Assembly (NCBI RefSeq): GCF_963583255.1
Contig: NC_084804.1
Location: 26,539,061 to 26,603,060, forward strand
Reading direction: 5' to 3'
DNA: 64,000 nucleotides
Source: Pyrus communis
Taxonomy: Eukaryota > Streptophyta > Magnoliopsida > Rosales > Rosaceae
Position 1 is the stretch's first letter; every line of letters begins with the position of its first letter. Both the position numbers and the translations under genes were made by a program. The notes beneath the pieces were generated by a model, which ran no database searches, was not told the DNA's origin, and was given only the letters and a program-made list of their open reading frames with translations. Shown piece after piece: positions 19,375 through 31,797 of this stretch.

Positions 19375-22300
19375 CACTTTGGTGAATTTGGACGAAATTG
19401 GGAAATAAAATGAATCAAAACACTTAAAAGCACAAACTAAATTGATTTCTAACTAAATTGGACATCAAAGTAAAGGGGGATTTAGATTTATATGAAAATT
19501 GAAATAACAAAACAAGTTAATAAACTAAACAGATTGTAAAACGAATTTGATGGAATGGAATGAATGGATGATAGAATGGCTAAGGGGTTCATCTCCATAC
19601 ATGTTATACTTGCATAATAAAATGATTTCCAATTGCATTTCAATAAACCATGAAACTCAACACCCCGGGTTAACCGTGATGCACTAATTAACCTTCAAAT
19701 CTTCCTAACGTTATTGAATTGGATGGGTTAGCGCATACAACAATTCAAAACATTCCCCACAAGTCCTCAACATGAATGCATAGAAGAGATACAAGCAAGA
19801 ATCATTACGCTCTATGAAAATTATAAGTGTTGACGAGGCATTCGTTACTATGGATTGCATGAAACTTATGCCAAGAATTTGTTTAACGCGATTGTTTATA
19901 AGCAACCTCCACTACTTGTGAATATAAGTTCATAACGATTAGGTGAAACTTACTTATATTCTAGCGTCATATTCATGCATGAAAATTAAGCGCGCATTCT
20001 CAATAAACATACATAAATAAGTTATCAATCAAACGGTTAAACAAATTGAATCCACAACTTATGAAACGCAATTAGAAGTATTCAAATCAAAATGCAAGCA
20101 TAAACATATATTCGAATCACCCCCTAACCAAGGGGGGTTTAGTTCCTCATGGTACAAAACAAAGAAAATCAAAGAAACACCTAAACATTCCAACAACTCA
20201 AACTTGAATTGTATGAACGTTTAGGCCCTCTTATCTTCCATTCCTCATTCGTACAAAACAAAGAGCATTGAAATTAAACATTGAAATCAAAGAAACACTT
20301 AAACATTCCAACAACTCAAACTTGAATTGTATGAACGTTTAGGCACTTTTCTCTTCCTCTTCGTTGTAGCACAAGGTCTAGGGATAGTTTGATGGTGTGA
20401 ATGGTTTGGGGAGTGGTGGAGGAATGGAAGAGGAGTGGTGGAATATGGAAGGATGGTGTTTGGATTTGTAGCGGAGAGCACGGCACAAGGGAGTTTGATG
20501 GTCTACATTTCTGCAATGGATGAGTTTATGGAAGAAATGGATGGACTTTGTGAAAGGCACGGCCCCAAGGGACCAATTTCTGTTGTGAAATGAATGTGTA
20601 TGAATGAGTGTGAATGAATGAGTATTTATAGGTGAAATGGGGGGAACATGACAGCTAGGCTGCATGTGCACATGTTGGTTGAATGATTATGAGTGCATGT
20701 GGCTGAAATAGCATGTGGAATGGCTGGAAATGCAAGGAGAAGGCATGTGCACGGTTTTGGGAGAGAATGGGAGTGCAAGTGGCTGAAATGTTAGAGGAAC
20801 AAGTGCATGTGGCTGCATTGTGGAGCAATGATGGAGGAACAATCTGAAAATGCAAGGTATGGCTGGAATGATTGTGTTTGTTTGAATGTGCATGTGATTA
20901 AATTAAAGGATGCAAAGTAAATAAATAATGAATGCATGTGTTGAATTATGAAGATGCATGTGCAATGAAGTGGAATGACAATCTGAAATGGGATAGGTAC
21001 CCACGGCAATGATGATTTCTGGTGGTGTTTTGGGTGCATGTGGAATGAATGATTTCTTGGTGAGTGGATGCATGTGTTGATTAAAGGGGGAATGCAAAGG
21101 AAAAGCTAGAAATGCATGTGGAGTGGCTGCAAGGTGAATGAATAATGAAATGGGAAAGCATGTGCAAGGTTTTGGTGTGAATGATTGAACGTGCATGTGG
21201 CTGCAATGGAGGAGGAATCCTTCAATTTCGTCCATCCTCTTGGCTCCAAGCATATGATATCCATTCCAATCTCTAATTTGCTCCAAAAGGCTCCAAAAGG
21301 CATCCTTTTGCATACTTTGCCCTTAGAACCTGAAAACACACAAAAGAAGCATAAAGGACTAAAATAACTAAAGAAACATAACGTAAATGCACGAGAACAA
21401 GCCATTTAAGTCGCATGAATATGCTCCTATCAGTCCCTACATTTGGTGCTTCATATAGGCAAGGATTTCAAGCCAATCAATGTCCACAAAGAGATTGGAG
21501 GGATCATTCAAACTCTATGTGGTGGGAAGCTCAACAAGTTCAACGTGAAGCATATTGGCAGCCATATGAGGAGTTCTATTCAAGACCTATGCAGCCACCT
21601 CAACTTCATATGCAATATGCTAAATCAAATTCAAGTTCGTCAATAGATTATAATCAAATTCTTAATGAATTAAATTCTTTGGTGCAGGGGTCACAAAATC
21701 AAGCCAAGGAGGCTCAACAAGAAGCATATTGGCAACCATATGAGGAGTTCTATACAACACCTATGCAGCAACCACAACCTCCCCCACAACAATTCCAATC
21801 AAGTTCAAGTATGTCCATGGATAATGATAAAAAATTTCAATTACTAACCTCTTTGACGCAGGACGGACAAAATCAAGACAAGAAGTTGGGTAAATTGGAG
21901 GAGTAAATTGGGCAGATTATGGAGTTCATGAAACAAATTCAAGAGCAAAGTGAACTCTCCAACTCAACTATTGAAAACTCGAAGGAAGATTTTGAAATCC
22001 ATAATGCTATCACTTTGGGAAGTGCTATGGAGGTTGGAGCTGACCTAATAATGTCCAAACATAGCCTAGAAGTGGATGAGGAGCTGCTAATTGAGGAGGA
22101 GGAAGAAGACATGCACACGGCAAGGGTAGAACAACCCTTGCCGCAGCCCCCTAAGCCCTCTAAACCACCCACCACAAGTAAGGACGTCCCAATTCCATGT
22201 TATTCTGATGTTATTCCACCCAATGTCCATTTTCCTAGCAGGTTTTTGATTCCCAACCAAGAAGAGAGTAAAAAGGACATCGTGGAAGCCTTCCCAAAGG

Positions 22301-22743
22301 TGCAAAATGCTATTCCAATTCTTGGTGCAACACAGCAAGTTTTAGATGGTGTTGAATTCTTCAAAGGACTTTGTACACCAAGAAGAATGATTCAAGAGAA
22401 GGTAGTGGCTGGAGAAGATGTAGAAGGCATCAAAGAGGACATATTTGAAACCACAAAACCAAAAGAAGTTGAATTTGATGACATTGGACAAGTCATAACT
22501 ATCACATGCAATCTGGCCAAGTCCAATATCCCTGAAACTTTCAAAGGAGTGGTGTTTGTCATTGAGTTCTTGTCGGACAAAACAAGTAAGTCATCTTCTT
22601 CAAATTCCATTACATTTTATACTAACTTGCTGATTTTGATGAATCAGGCACCTACACTAGAATTGAAACCAATGCCGGTTCACTTCAAGTATCACCTTCC
22701 ATTCAAGGATCAATTCCATGCCGTGAGACCTAGGGAAGTTTGA

Positions 22744-24638
22744 AGGGAAGCATCGTCCGACTGCAAGACATTAAAGCAAGCGCTACTTGGGAGGCAACCC
22801 ATGCAATCAACAAAGGACGAACTTGGGAATCGCTCCACACTCAGATTTGCGTCCCTAAACCCTTTTCCTTTGTTGCTTACTTTATTTTATGTGTAATGTG
22901 ATCAATTGTGTCTAAAACATTGAGGACAATGTTTAGTTTAAGTGTGGGGGGGTAACATTCTGTTTTGAGATATTTTTGCATGAAATTCGTAGGGTTTTAC
23001 CACCTAACATGTCTAAACTTGTTTCCCACTGTTTTTAAGTGTTTTTAAGCTATTTTAGAGTGTTTTAGAGTATGTTGACTAAAAAATCCGAAAATCCCAT
23101 AAAATTTGAAAAATTGCTTTGAAAAACCCAAAAAGAGTTGTTTTTGTGTGTTTGTTTGTGTCGTAGGTTACCTTCCAACACAATGATGAGGATTTGGTTT
23201 TTAATTGCATGATGGTTAAAGAAAGTTACAAACATGGATGGACGTTTGATATACTCTTTGGTTTATGCTTGTTTGTAGTTATAGTTTACGAATTCACATG
23301 TAATCACAAATGATAAAAATCAGTTTTTGTAACATGCTTGAAGGAATGAACTTAAACAAACGCTACATCCCTGTGAGACTTGAGCCTAAACGTTATTTGG
23401 AGAGTTAAAATCTGTGCATTATTGTTTTCTGAAGTCGTTGCATGATCTCATTATTCTTTGCTTGGTTACTACTTAGAAGGCGTTTCATCACTTAGTTCCA
23501 AATGCTAGAACTCATGCCCATTTCATTCAAAGCATGTCATTCATTTGCATAACACATATTCAAGATGAAGTTGTGTAGTGACCACCACCAAAAGCCAAAC
23601 AGCCATGTGCCCTTCACTCATTTTGTGTTTAATTTTAACCCCATTGAGCCGTGTTAGCCATGTTCTTTGTTAACCCATATCATCCTCACCTAGCCTAGAT
23701 TAGGACCATCTGTACCCTTGTTCTTGAAGCATAGTAAGCATGAATGAGTTCCTTTTGATTAATGTGCTGCAGGAAATAAGTGTGGGGGAAGGATTATTGA
23801 TGTGAGTTATGTGCCATAGGCACGGCTAGAAAAAAAAAAAAAAAAAAAAGAAAAAAGAAAAAAAAAGAAAGAAAGAAAAAGAAGTGAAAAAGAGTTGAAA
23901 AGTATTGTTTGTTGAAGTAAGGGCCCAAAACAGTGAATTAGGCCCTAAGAGTTGTTTGAATCTTCCTTATTTGTCTAAAAGTTGATTTCTGCGTTCTAAG
24001 GGAATTCTAGGTCTTAATTTCATTACTTTGCTTGCTATTGCTTAAAGAACTTTTGTTTATTCCTACCTTTCCTTGTGAGCCAATACCCCAAGCCCCGTTA
24101 CAACCCTTGACTTCTATCTTGAGTGTTGTGCATTTCAATTGTGGAGTTTGAATTTGGTATGAGCATATGGTGTCACTGGTTCTCGCATCTAAGTAGTAGC
24201 ATTCCATTCATGAGATCATATCTAAACACGTTTAATTACCCCAGAAATTGCGTTCTTTGTTATAACATATGTGAGTACTAGTCTTTCATGTTTACATCAA
24301 TCTTCTCACATATAACTAGTGTAGGGAGTGTAGTCAGAAAATCTGAGTGAAAATTGAGTGCATAACTAGTGAGGAATTGAGGGAATTCTCTAAGGCATGT
24401 TACTACATTCAAAATGTGTTTTAATTGATTAAATGCGAATTAGTGAATGGTGACTATGATTAAGTATGTGCTTGAGGGGAAGGAAGACTAAAAACTATGT
24501 GAGTAATGATCTTTGACATGTCATGTTTCATTGGAAATCCCTGAGGCAAACGTTGGAAGGTTTAGGTTATGTTTTGTTTGTTTTGTTTCGTTTTGTTTAG
24601 TTTAGTTGTTTTGTTTTGCTCGAGGACTAGCAAAAGTT
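22744..24638 (+). other. Non-coding 3' region of element E
   Basis: Includes a relic of the Athila pol 3' end (TTAAAGCAAGCGCTACTTGG-type sequence near 22771), the palindrome plus seven-G tract (22918-22953), TAAGTGTGGGGG near 23778 and an A/G homopurine tract (23829-23882). No ORF of note. Confidence 0.7.
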
Positions 24639-24649
24639 AAGTGTGGGGG
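24639..24649 (+). promoter_or_regulatory. Polypurine tract, element E
   Basis: AAGTGTGGGGG, four bases before the 3' LTR start at 24654. Confidence 0.78.
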
Positions 24650-24653
24650 AATT

Positions 24654-26749
24654 TGATAGGAGCATATTCATGCGACTTAATTAGCTTGTTCTCGTGCATT
24701 TATGTTGTGTTTATTTAGTTATTTTAGTGTTTAAGGCCACTTTTGTGTATTTTCAGATTATAAGGCCAAAGTGTGCAAGAAGATGCAAATTGGAGTCTTT
24801 TGGAGCGAAAGAGGAATGAATGAGTTTAAGACTTGAAGAAACGACGTACTCCAATGATGAATTCTTACCAAAACGAGGAATCCTACTCAAACAAGGTTTC
24901 CTATTTTAGGAAAGTTAATCCTAAGTTTCCCGTTTTGGTAACCTTTCCTAATCTTAAACGTCCGTATTTTCTAGCCACTTTGAAGTCTTTGTAGGCGCTT
25001 TAGGACACAAAACGAAGGCCCTAGTCCAAATTCTAGCCCTAAGCCGTGCCTTTCCCTTTGTTTCCTTCCCTTGCCGTGCAAGGGGGGGCACTTTGGCCCC
25101 ATTTTATGCACAAAAATCCTAACCCTAATAACCCTAATTCATTTTTATTCACTAGCCGTCACACCCTAATTGATTCAGCCACTCTCTCCCATTTCCTCCA
25201 TAAGCCGTAGCCATTCACCCTAATTCCATCCCATTTTATTCCCTTTCTAGCCGTGGCCCCCATTTTATCAAAGAACCTAATTCATGCAGCCGCACCTTTT
25301 TTTTCTAACCCTAGTCTCTATTCTTTTTTTATTCTTTTCAGATTTTGACCTTTGATTTTTACCCTAGCAGCCACCATATTATTTTATTCTCCATTTAGAT
25401 CATGGAGCCAAAAAAAAACCCTAATTTAATCCCTCTTGCCGCAAGTCCCCATCCAATTGACCCGAGCTCTCTCTCATTCATCATTCATTATTTTAATTCA
25501 TTCAGCCACACATCTCCATTCTCTAAAAAAAAGAGCCGCAGCCACCAACCCATAACCCCCCTTTCATCCGTGCATTCACAATTAATTTTTCAGCCACATT
25601 CACAACCTTGCCGAACCCCCAAACCATCCTAAACCCATCTATAAACCAACACCATTTAACCTCACTGCCGCAAGAAGAAGAAAGGAGAAAGAGGAGCTTG
25701 GACGCGCCGAAATTCACGTGGATTCGTTGGGCGTTCTAGGTGTAATCAATCCTTTGTGCTTTATGTTTAAATTCAATTGTATTTTTCTTTTTGTGAACAT
25801 GAGAGGCTAAACCCCTATTTAGCTAGGGGGTGATTCAAAACCATGTTTATGCTTGCAATATGAATTGATTACTTTTGGTTGGAATTTCATGAATGGTGAA
25901 TTCAATTTGTTTAACTGCTTGATCGATAACTTATTTATGTATGTTGATTGAGAGTGCCCGCTTAATTTTCATGCATGAATATGACGCTAGAATATAAGTG
26001 AATTTCACCTAATAGTTATGAACTTATTTTCACAAGTAGTGGATGTTGCTTATAAACAATCGCGTTAAATGAATTCTTGGCACTAGTTTCATGCTCATCA
26101 TAGTAACTAATGCCTCGTCAACACTTATAGTTTTCATGATGCTTAATGATCTTTGATTGTATCTTTATTGTGCTTTTCACGTAAAGGACTTTTAGAGAAT
26201 GTTTTGAATTGCGTTGCGCTAACCCATCCAATTCATTAACTTAAGGAAAACTTGACGGTTAATTTAAGCGGACCTAATTAACCCGGGGTGTTGAGTTTCA
26301 TAATTCATCGAAAGACCAACCGAAAATCATCTTGTATGCAAGTGTGACATGTGTGGAGAAGAACCTTCTAGCTAGCATTCCATCCATATTTTCGTCACAT
26401 TCATTTTTGCATTCTGCCTTTAAATTACAATCTGTGTATTTAGTTTAATTTCGTCAAAACCTCAATCCCCCTTTACCTTAGTGTCTAATTTAGTTAGAAA
26501 GTGTCTTAGTTTGTGTTTATAAGTGTTTTGTATTCTTTGAGTCTTTTGATTTGTGTTAGTGTTTTATTGTTTAGTTTTGCATTCTTTGAGTCTAGTTTAG
26601 TGTTTTAACGTTTGTTTTACATTTTTGAGTCAGTTTCCAAGTGATTTAGTAATCCCTCCTAATCCCCGGTCTAGAACGATCCCTACTTGCATCTTTACTA
26701 CAATTGTCACAAGAGGGTTTTAATTTGTGTGCTTAATTAGTTCGCATCA
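24654..26749 (+). mobile_element. 3' LTR of element E
   Basis: 2096 bp, TGATAGGAGC to GTTCGCATCA, followed by the target duplication AAGCG. TATAAA at 25640-25645. It lacks AATTCCT where the 5' LTR reads GACGAATTCCTACTCC. Confidence 0.92.
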
Positions 26750-26754
26750 AAGCG

Positions 26755-28665
26755 CTACTTGGGAGGCAACCCATGCATTCAACAAAGGAAGACCTAGAAA
26801 GCACTCCAATTCCAGATTTGCGTTCCTAAACTCTTCTCTTTGTTGCTATTTCGTTTCTGCCATGTTAGGTTGTTTAGTTGTTGTTTTGTTTGTTTGTTTG
26901 TTAATTGTGTGAGTCTATGCTTGAAACATTGAGGACAATGTTTGATTTAAGTGTGGGGGGGTAACTAAAGTGTTTTCATGCAAATTCGTAGGGTTTTATC
27001 CACCATAACTTCTAATGTTGTTTCTTGCTGTTTTTAAGTGTTTTTAAACTGTTTTAGTGTGTTTTGACTTAAAAATTCGAAAATCCCATAAAAATTTGAA
27101 AAATTGTTTCAAAAAACCCAAAAAGAGTTGTTTTTGTGTCTTAGGGTACCTTCCAACACAATGATGAGGATTCGGTTTGTAATTGCATGACTATTAAAGA
27201 GAGTTGTAAACATGGATGAAAGTTTGATTTAATCTTTGGTTCATGCTTGGTTGTGGTTATAACTTATGAATTCATATGCAATCATAAAAGAAAAAAATCA
27301 GTTTTTGTAACATGCTTGAAGGAAGGAACTCAAACTAACGCTACAACCTTGTGAGACTTGAGCCTAAACGTTTATTTGGAGAGTTAATAATCTGTGCATT
27401 GTTGTTTTCTAAAAGTCGTTGCATGATCTCATTATTCTTTGCTTGGTTGCTACTTAGAAGGCGTTTCATCATTTAGTTCCAAACACTAGAACTCATGCCC
27501 AATTCATTCAAAGCATGTTATTGATTTGCATAACACATATTCAAGATGAAGTTGTGTAGTGACCACCATAGCCAAATTGCCATATTTCCCTATTTCATTT
27601 GTTTTGTAGGATTTAACCCCGTTGAGCCTTGTGTAGCCTACTTTCTTTGTTAACCCACAATTATCCTCACCGAGCCTAGAGTAGGACCACCCATACCTTT
27701 GTTCTTGAAGCATAGTAAAAGCATAACTCAAGAAGAATTCCTTTTGATCATTGCATTGCAGAAAACAAGTGTGGGGGAAGGATTCTTGATATATGGGTGT
27801 GCCAAAGTCTTGAATGAGGCACGGCAAAGAAAAAAAAATTCGTGGAAAATAAGAAGAAAAAAAAAAAGAAAAGTTGTGAAAAGAATGAAAAAGGAGTTGA
27901 AAAGATGTGAAAAAGTGTTCTCAAGTGTTGTTTGTTGAAGGAAGGGTCCAAAACATTGAATTCGGCCCTAATTGATTGCTTGAACCTTCCCTTTGAGTTT
28001 AAAAGTTGATTTCTGCATTCTAAGGGGAATTCTAAGTTCAATTTCATTATGTTGCTTACTATTGCTTTAAAGAACGTTTGTTTTCCCTATCCTTTCGTTG
28101 TTAGCCAACTTCCCAAGCCCCATTACAACCCTTGACTTTAATCTTGAGTGTTGTGTGTTTCAATTTGTGGAGTTTGAATTTGGTTTGAGCATATGGTGTC
28201 ACTGGTTCTCGCATCTAAGTAGTAGCGTTCCATTCATGAGATCATATCTAAACATGTTATTAACTCCGAAAATTGCGTTCTTTGTTATACATATATGTGA
28301 GCATTCGTTTTTATATTTACATCAATCTTCTCACATATAACTAAGTGTAGGGTGTGTAGTTAGAAAATCTGAGTGAAAATAGAGTGCATATCTTGTAAGG
28401 AATTGAGGAAATTCTCTAAGGCATGTTACTACATTCAAAACATCGTTTTAAGTGGTTATTTGTGAACTAGTAAGTAGTGACTATGATTAAGCATGTGCTC
28501 GAGTGTAAAGATGGCTAAAATCTGTGGGAATAATGATTTTTAACATGTCATGTGCATTGGAAATCCCTGAGACGATTGTTGGAAGGTTTAGGTTGTGTTT
28601 TACTTGTTTAGTGTCGTTTTGTTTGTTTGTTTTCGTTTTGTTTTGCTCGAGGACTAGCAAAAGCT
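26755..28665 (+). other. 3' region of element D after the E insertion
   Basis: Continues the D sequence CTACTTGGGAGGCAACCC after pol. It has the palindrome plus seven-G tract (26928-26963), AAGTGTGGGGG near 27768 and an A-rich purine tract (27829-27875). No env-like ORF is present between pol and the LTR. It is colinear with 60289-62199. Confidence 0.75.
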
Positions 28666-28676
28666 AAGTATGGGGG
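28666..28676 (+). promoter_or_regulatory. Polypurine tract, element D (altered)
   Basis: TAAGTATGGGG-type tract with GTAT where the other elements have GTGT, four bases before the LTR. Confidence 0.65.
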
Positions 28677-29808
28677 AATTTGATAGGAGCATATTTAGGC
28701 GACTTACTTAGCTTGTTTTCATGCATTTATGTTATTAATTCATAGTTGTTTTAGTATTTTAAGCCATTTTCGTATGTTTTTAGGTTCTAATGGCAAAGGG
28801 AGCAAGAAAGTGCATTTTGAGGCTATTTGGAGCATTTTTGGGCATGGATTGGATAGCTTAACCATGGAGCAAAGAGGATGGACGAAATTGAAGACAAGAA
28901 GAGCTAGGAAAGGCTACAAATCTGGTGGAAGAAGTTCTATTCCAATGAAGATAAGGAAGAAGCAAGAAACAAGGAACCTTATCCAACCTTATCCAACCTT
29001 ATCTTATCCTATCCTAGAAACCTTATCCTATCCTAACTCTAACATTATCCTATTCTATCCTATCCAAATCAGATTGGGACTTAAACCTAGCTAATTAGGG
29101 GGAATCAATTACACATCTAAACACCTATTTCAGTTTCTAGAAGACTTATCCATACCAATGCCGCAAGACACCATTCCTTGTAGGTTTAGGAATCACAATC
29201 CTTTTCCTACTCTTATATCACATGTCCTAGGCCCTTTAGGATTAGGAATCTGCCTTAAACACAGTTTCTAGAACACCTTATCCTATCCCTACATATGTGC
29301 CGCACCTAGCCTTCTAGAACTCCCTAATTCCTAGCCGCACTACCTATTCCAAATCCCACTTGATTTCTGCCTTGAGTTAACCCTTTTTCAATGGGATTAT
29401 GCAATCCTTTTCCTTTACTAAGTGTGCCAAACTAGCCTATATAAACAGCCCTTGCCGCACCATTTAGAAAACCACCCCTTCACACAACAGTCATACATTC
29501 CCAACCCTTTGCCGCGGCCATCCTTCACCTTTCTCCATATTTTCCCACCTTGCCGCACTCCCCATCCCTCCTAAACACTACCCTACCATCACACATCCAT
29601 TCCTCCATACAAATACCACCCAAAACATGTCCTTAGACCTTGTGCCGCAAATAAGATGAGGAGAAGAGGGCTTGGACGTTCATGCAATTCAAGTTCGAGT
29701 TGCTGGAATTTTTAGGTGTTTCCTCTCCTTTGATTTCAATGGTTAAATTTACTTTTCTTTGTCTTGTACGTATGAGGAACTAAACCCCCCGTTGGCTAAG
29801 GGGGGATT

Positions 29809-31681
29809 TGATAGGAGCATATTTATGCGACTTAAATGGCTTGTTCTCGTACATTTACGTTATGTTTCTTTAGTTATTTTAGTACTTTAAGCTATTTTCG
29901 TGTGTTTGTAGGTCCAAAGGGCTAAAGGAGCAAAAAGATGCATTTTGGAGACTTTTGGAGCACTTTTGGGCTAAGGACGGATAGCTTATGCTTGAAGCCA
30001 AAGTGTTGGACGAAATTGAAGACCTAATTGGAGCCAAAGTGTTGGAACCTTGTTCTCTTTAGTTTTAGGACATTTAAACCTTTCCTAATCCCAATCATGC
30101 CATGCATAACACACATCCATTCTAACACATTGTCATTGCACATGCATTTCCTTCATTAGTTAACCCACATGCACTTATCACTTATCATAACCACATATCA
30201 TATCACTTATCACTTATCACTTAACATATCATCCACCTACTTCACCTACAACATCCACTTCACCTACAACATCCACCTACTTCACCTACAACATCCACCT
30301 ACTTCACCTACAACCTCCACTTACTTCACCAACCTCACACACTTACTTCACCTACAAATGACATAGCCATATGTTCCATCCACTACTCCTATAAATACCA
30401 TTGCATTCATTCATTCATGGACATCTCATTCACAACACAACACCCCTCAAACACTTCCATTATTCCCAAACCGTGAGCCCCCCTTCCACCATTCCTCATC
30501 CATTTCCATAATTCCCCAAACCTCACCTTAGACCTTGTGCTACAACAACGAGGAAGATAAGAGGGCCTAAACGTTCATACAATTCAAGTGTGAGTTGTTG
30601 GAATGTTTAGGTGTTTCTTTGATTTCAAAGTTTAAATTTAATTCTCTTTGTTTTGTACGTATGAGGAATGGAAGAGAAGAGTGCCTAAACGTTCATACAA
30701 TTCAAGTTTGAGTTGTTGGAATGTTTAGGTGTTTCTTTGATTTCAAAGTTATGAGGAACTAATCCCCCTTTAGCTAGGGGGTGATTCGAAACTATGTTTA
30801 TATTTGCAATATGAATTGATTAACTTTCGTTGGAATTTCATAAGTTGTGGATTCAATTTGTTTAACCGTTTGATTGATAACTTATTTATGAATGTTTATT
30901 AAGAATGCGCGCTTAATTTTCATGCATAAATATGACGCTAGAATATAAGTGAATTTCACCTAATCGTTTTGAACTTATATTCACAAGTAGTGGAGGTTGC
31001 TTATAAACAATCGCGTTAAATGAATTCTTGGCACGAGTTTCATGCTCATCATAGTAACGAATGCCTCGTCAACACTTATAGTTTTCATAATGCTTAATGA
31101 TCTTTGATTGTATCTTTATTGTGCTGTTCACGTAAAGGACTTTTGGAGAATGTGGTGAATTGCGTTGCGCTAACCCATCCAATTCATTAACTTAAGGAAA
31201 ACTTGACGGTTAATTTAAGCGGACCTAATTAACCCGGGGCGTTGAGTTTCATAACTTATCGAAAGACCAACTGAGAATCAATATTGTATGCAAGTGTAAC
31301 ATGTGTGGAGAAGAACCCCTTGGCTATTCCATCATCCATATTTTCATCACATTTATATTTACGTTTTGCCTTTAATTACAATTTGTGCAATTTAGCTAAT
31401 TTCGTCAAATCAAACCCCCCCTTTACTTTCTTGTTCTTTAGTGCTTAGAATCTGTTTAGTTTATGTTTTAAAGTATTTTTTTTTGTTTTTGGTTTGTCTT
31501 AGTATTTTAAACTATTCTTTGAGTCTAGTTTAGTGTTTTAAACTTTATTTTACGTTTTTGAGTCAGTTTCCAAGAGATTTGCAATCCCTCCTAATCCCCG
31601 GTCCAGAACGATCCCTACTTATACTTATACTACAATTGTCAAAAAGAGGGTTTAATTTGTGTGCGTATAAATCTCGCATCA
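29809..31681 (+). mobile_element. 5' LTR of element F
   Basis: 1873 bp. TATAAATA at 30390-30397. The stem-loop is present twice, at 30566-30611 and 30684-30729, in a ~118-bp tandem duplication. The C/G hairpin with TAGCTA is at 30764-30781. Confidence 0.92.
30235..30345 (+). repeat. Tandem repeat in U3 of element F
   Basis: Units such as ACTTCACCTACAACATCCAC are repeated several times. The 3' LTR copy (37270-37424) has more units, the main length difference between the two LTRs. Confidence 0.8.
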
Positions 31682-31686
31682 AATTT

Positions 31687-31704
31687 TGGCGCCGTTGCCG
31701 GGGA
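31687..31704 (+). promoter_or_regulatory. Primer-binding site (tRNA-Asp), element F
   Basis: TGGCGCCGTTGCCGGGGA, five bases after the LTR, perfect complement to tRNA-Asp. Confidence 0.93.
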
Positions 31705-31797
31705 TTAGAAAATTTGCTAATCCCTTGGATTGTTTGTTTCTGTATTGTCTTTTAGATTTAGTTTTTTTTTATTTGTGTTTTGTTTGTTAAGAACAAG

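Larger units (their letters stand above)
18920..21432 (-). mobile_element. Solo LTR K inserted in element E
   Basis: A complete LTR of 2513 bp in minus orientation (TGATGCGAG to CCTATCA) flanked by GTCCC at 18915-18919 and 21433-21437. A TATTTATA box (complement) lies at 20623-20630. No internal sequence remains, so it arose by LTR-LTR recombination. It resembles the left LTR of element G. Confidence 0.93.
18831..22743 (+). pseudogene. gag-like ORF of element E, split by solo LTR K
   Basis: Starts MDFASIQAQLANLTSQLS at 18831, which matches the region before the zinc knuckle in Athila gag (QTQLANLTSLVSQ in H). It is interrupted after 18919 by solo LTR K and continues in frame at 21438. An in-frame TAA (21904-21906) replaces a lysine position of the HLEKQIGQI segment; the frame is then open to 22743 (HAVRPREV). 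It has two copies of a YWQPYEEFY block. The knuckle, capsid domain and enzymes are missing. Broken in two ways, so non-functional as it stands. Confidence 0.8.
16553..26749 (+). mobile_element. Element E: full-length non-autonomous Athila-type retrotransposon
   Basis: Two similar LTRs (16553-18654 and 24654-26749), PBS, gag-like ORF, 3' region and PPT are flanked by the 5-bp target duplication AAGCG (16548-16552 and 26750-26754). It is inserted 39 bases past the D integrase stop. It has no antisense module and no pol. Solo LTR K splits its gag-like ORF. The same insertion site in D' holds only a solo LTR of this element. Confidence 0.93.

Noticed and set aside
26755..28665. Possible env-like gene between pol and the 3' LTR, as in some Athila elements
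   Set aside because: No ORF above about 80 residues with membrane segments is conserved between D and the other elements.
28729..29094. A 121-residue ORF at the start of the D LTR, repeated at 62263-62628
   Set aside because: The two copies are duplicates of the same LTR. The second half is a translation of the TATCC microsatellite. Kept only as part of the U3 observation.
30235..30345. Possible CRISPR-like array
   Set aside because: Direct tandem units without spacers, in plant LTR sequence; it is a minisatellite.
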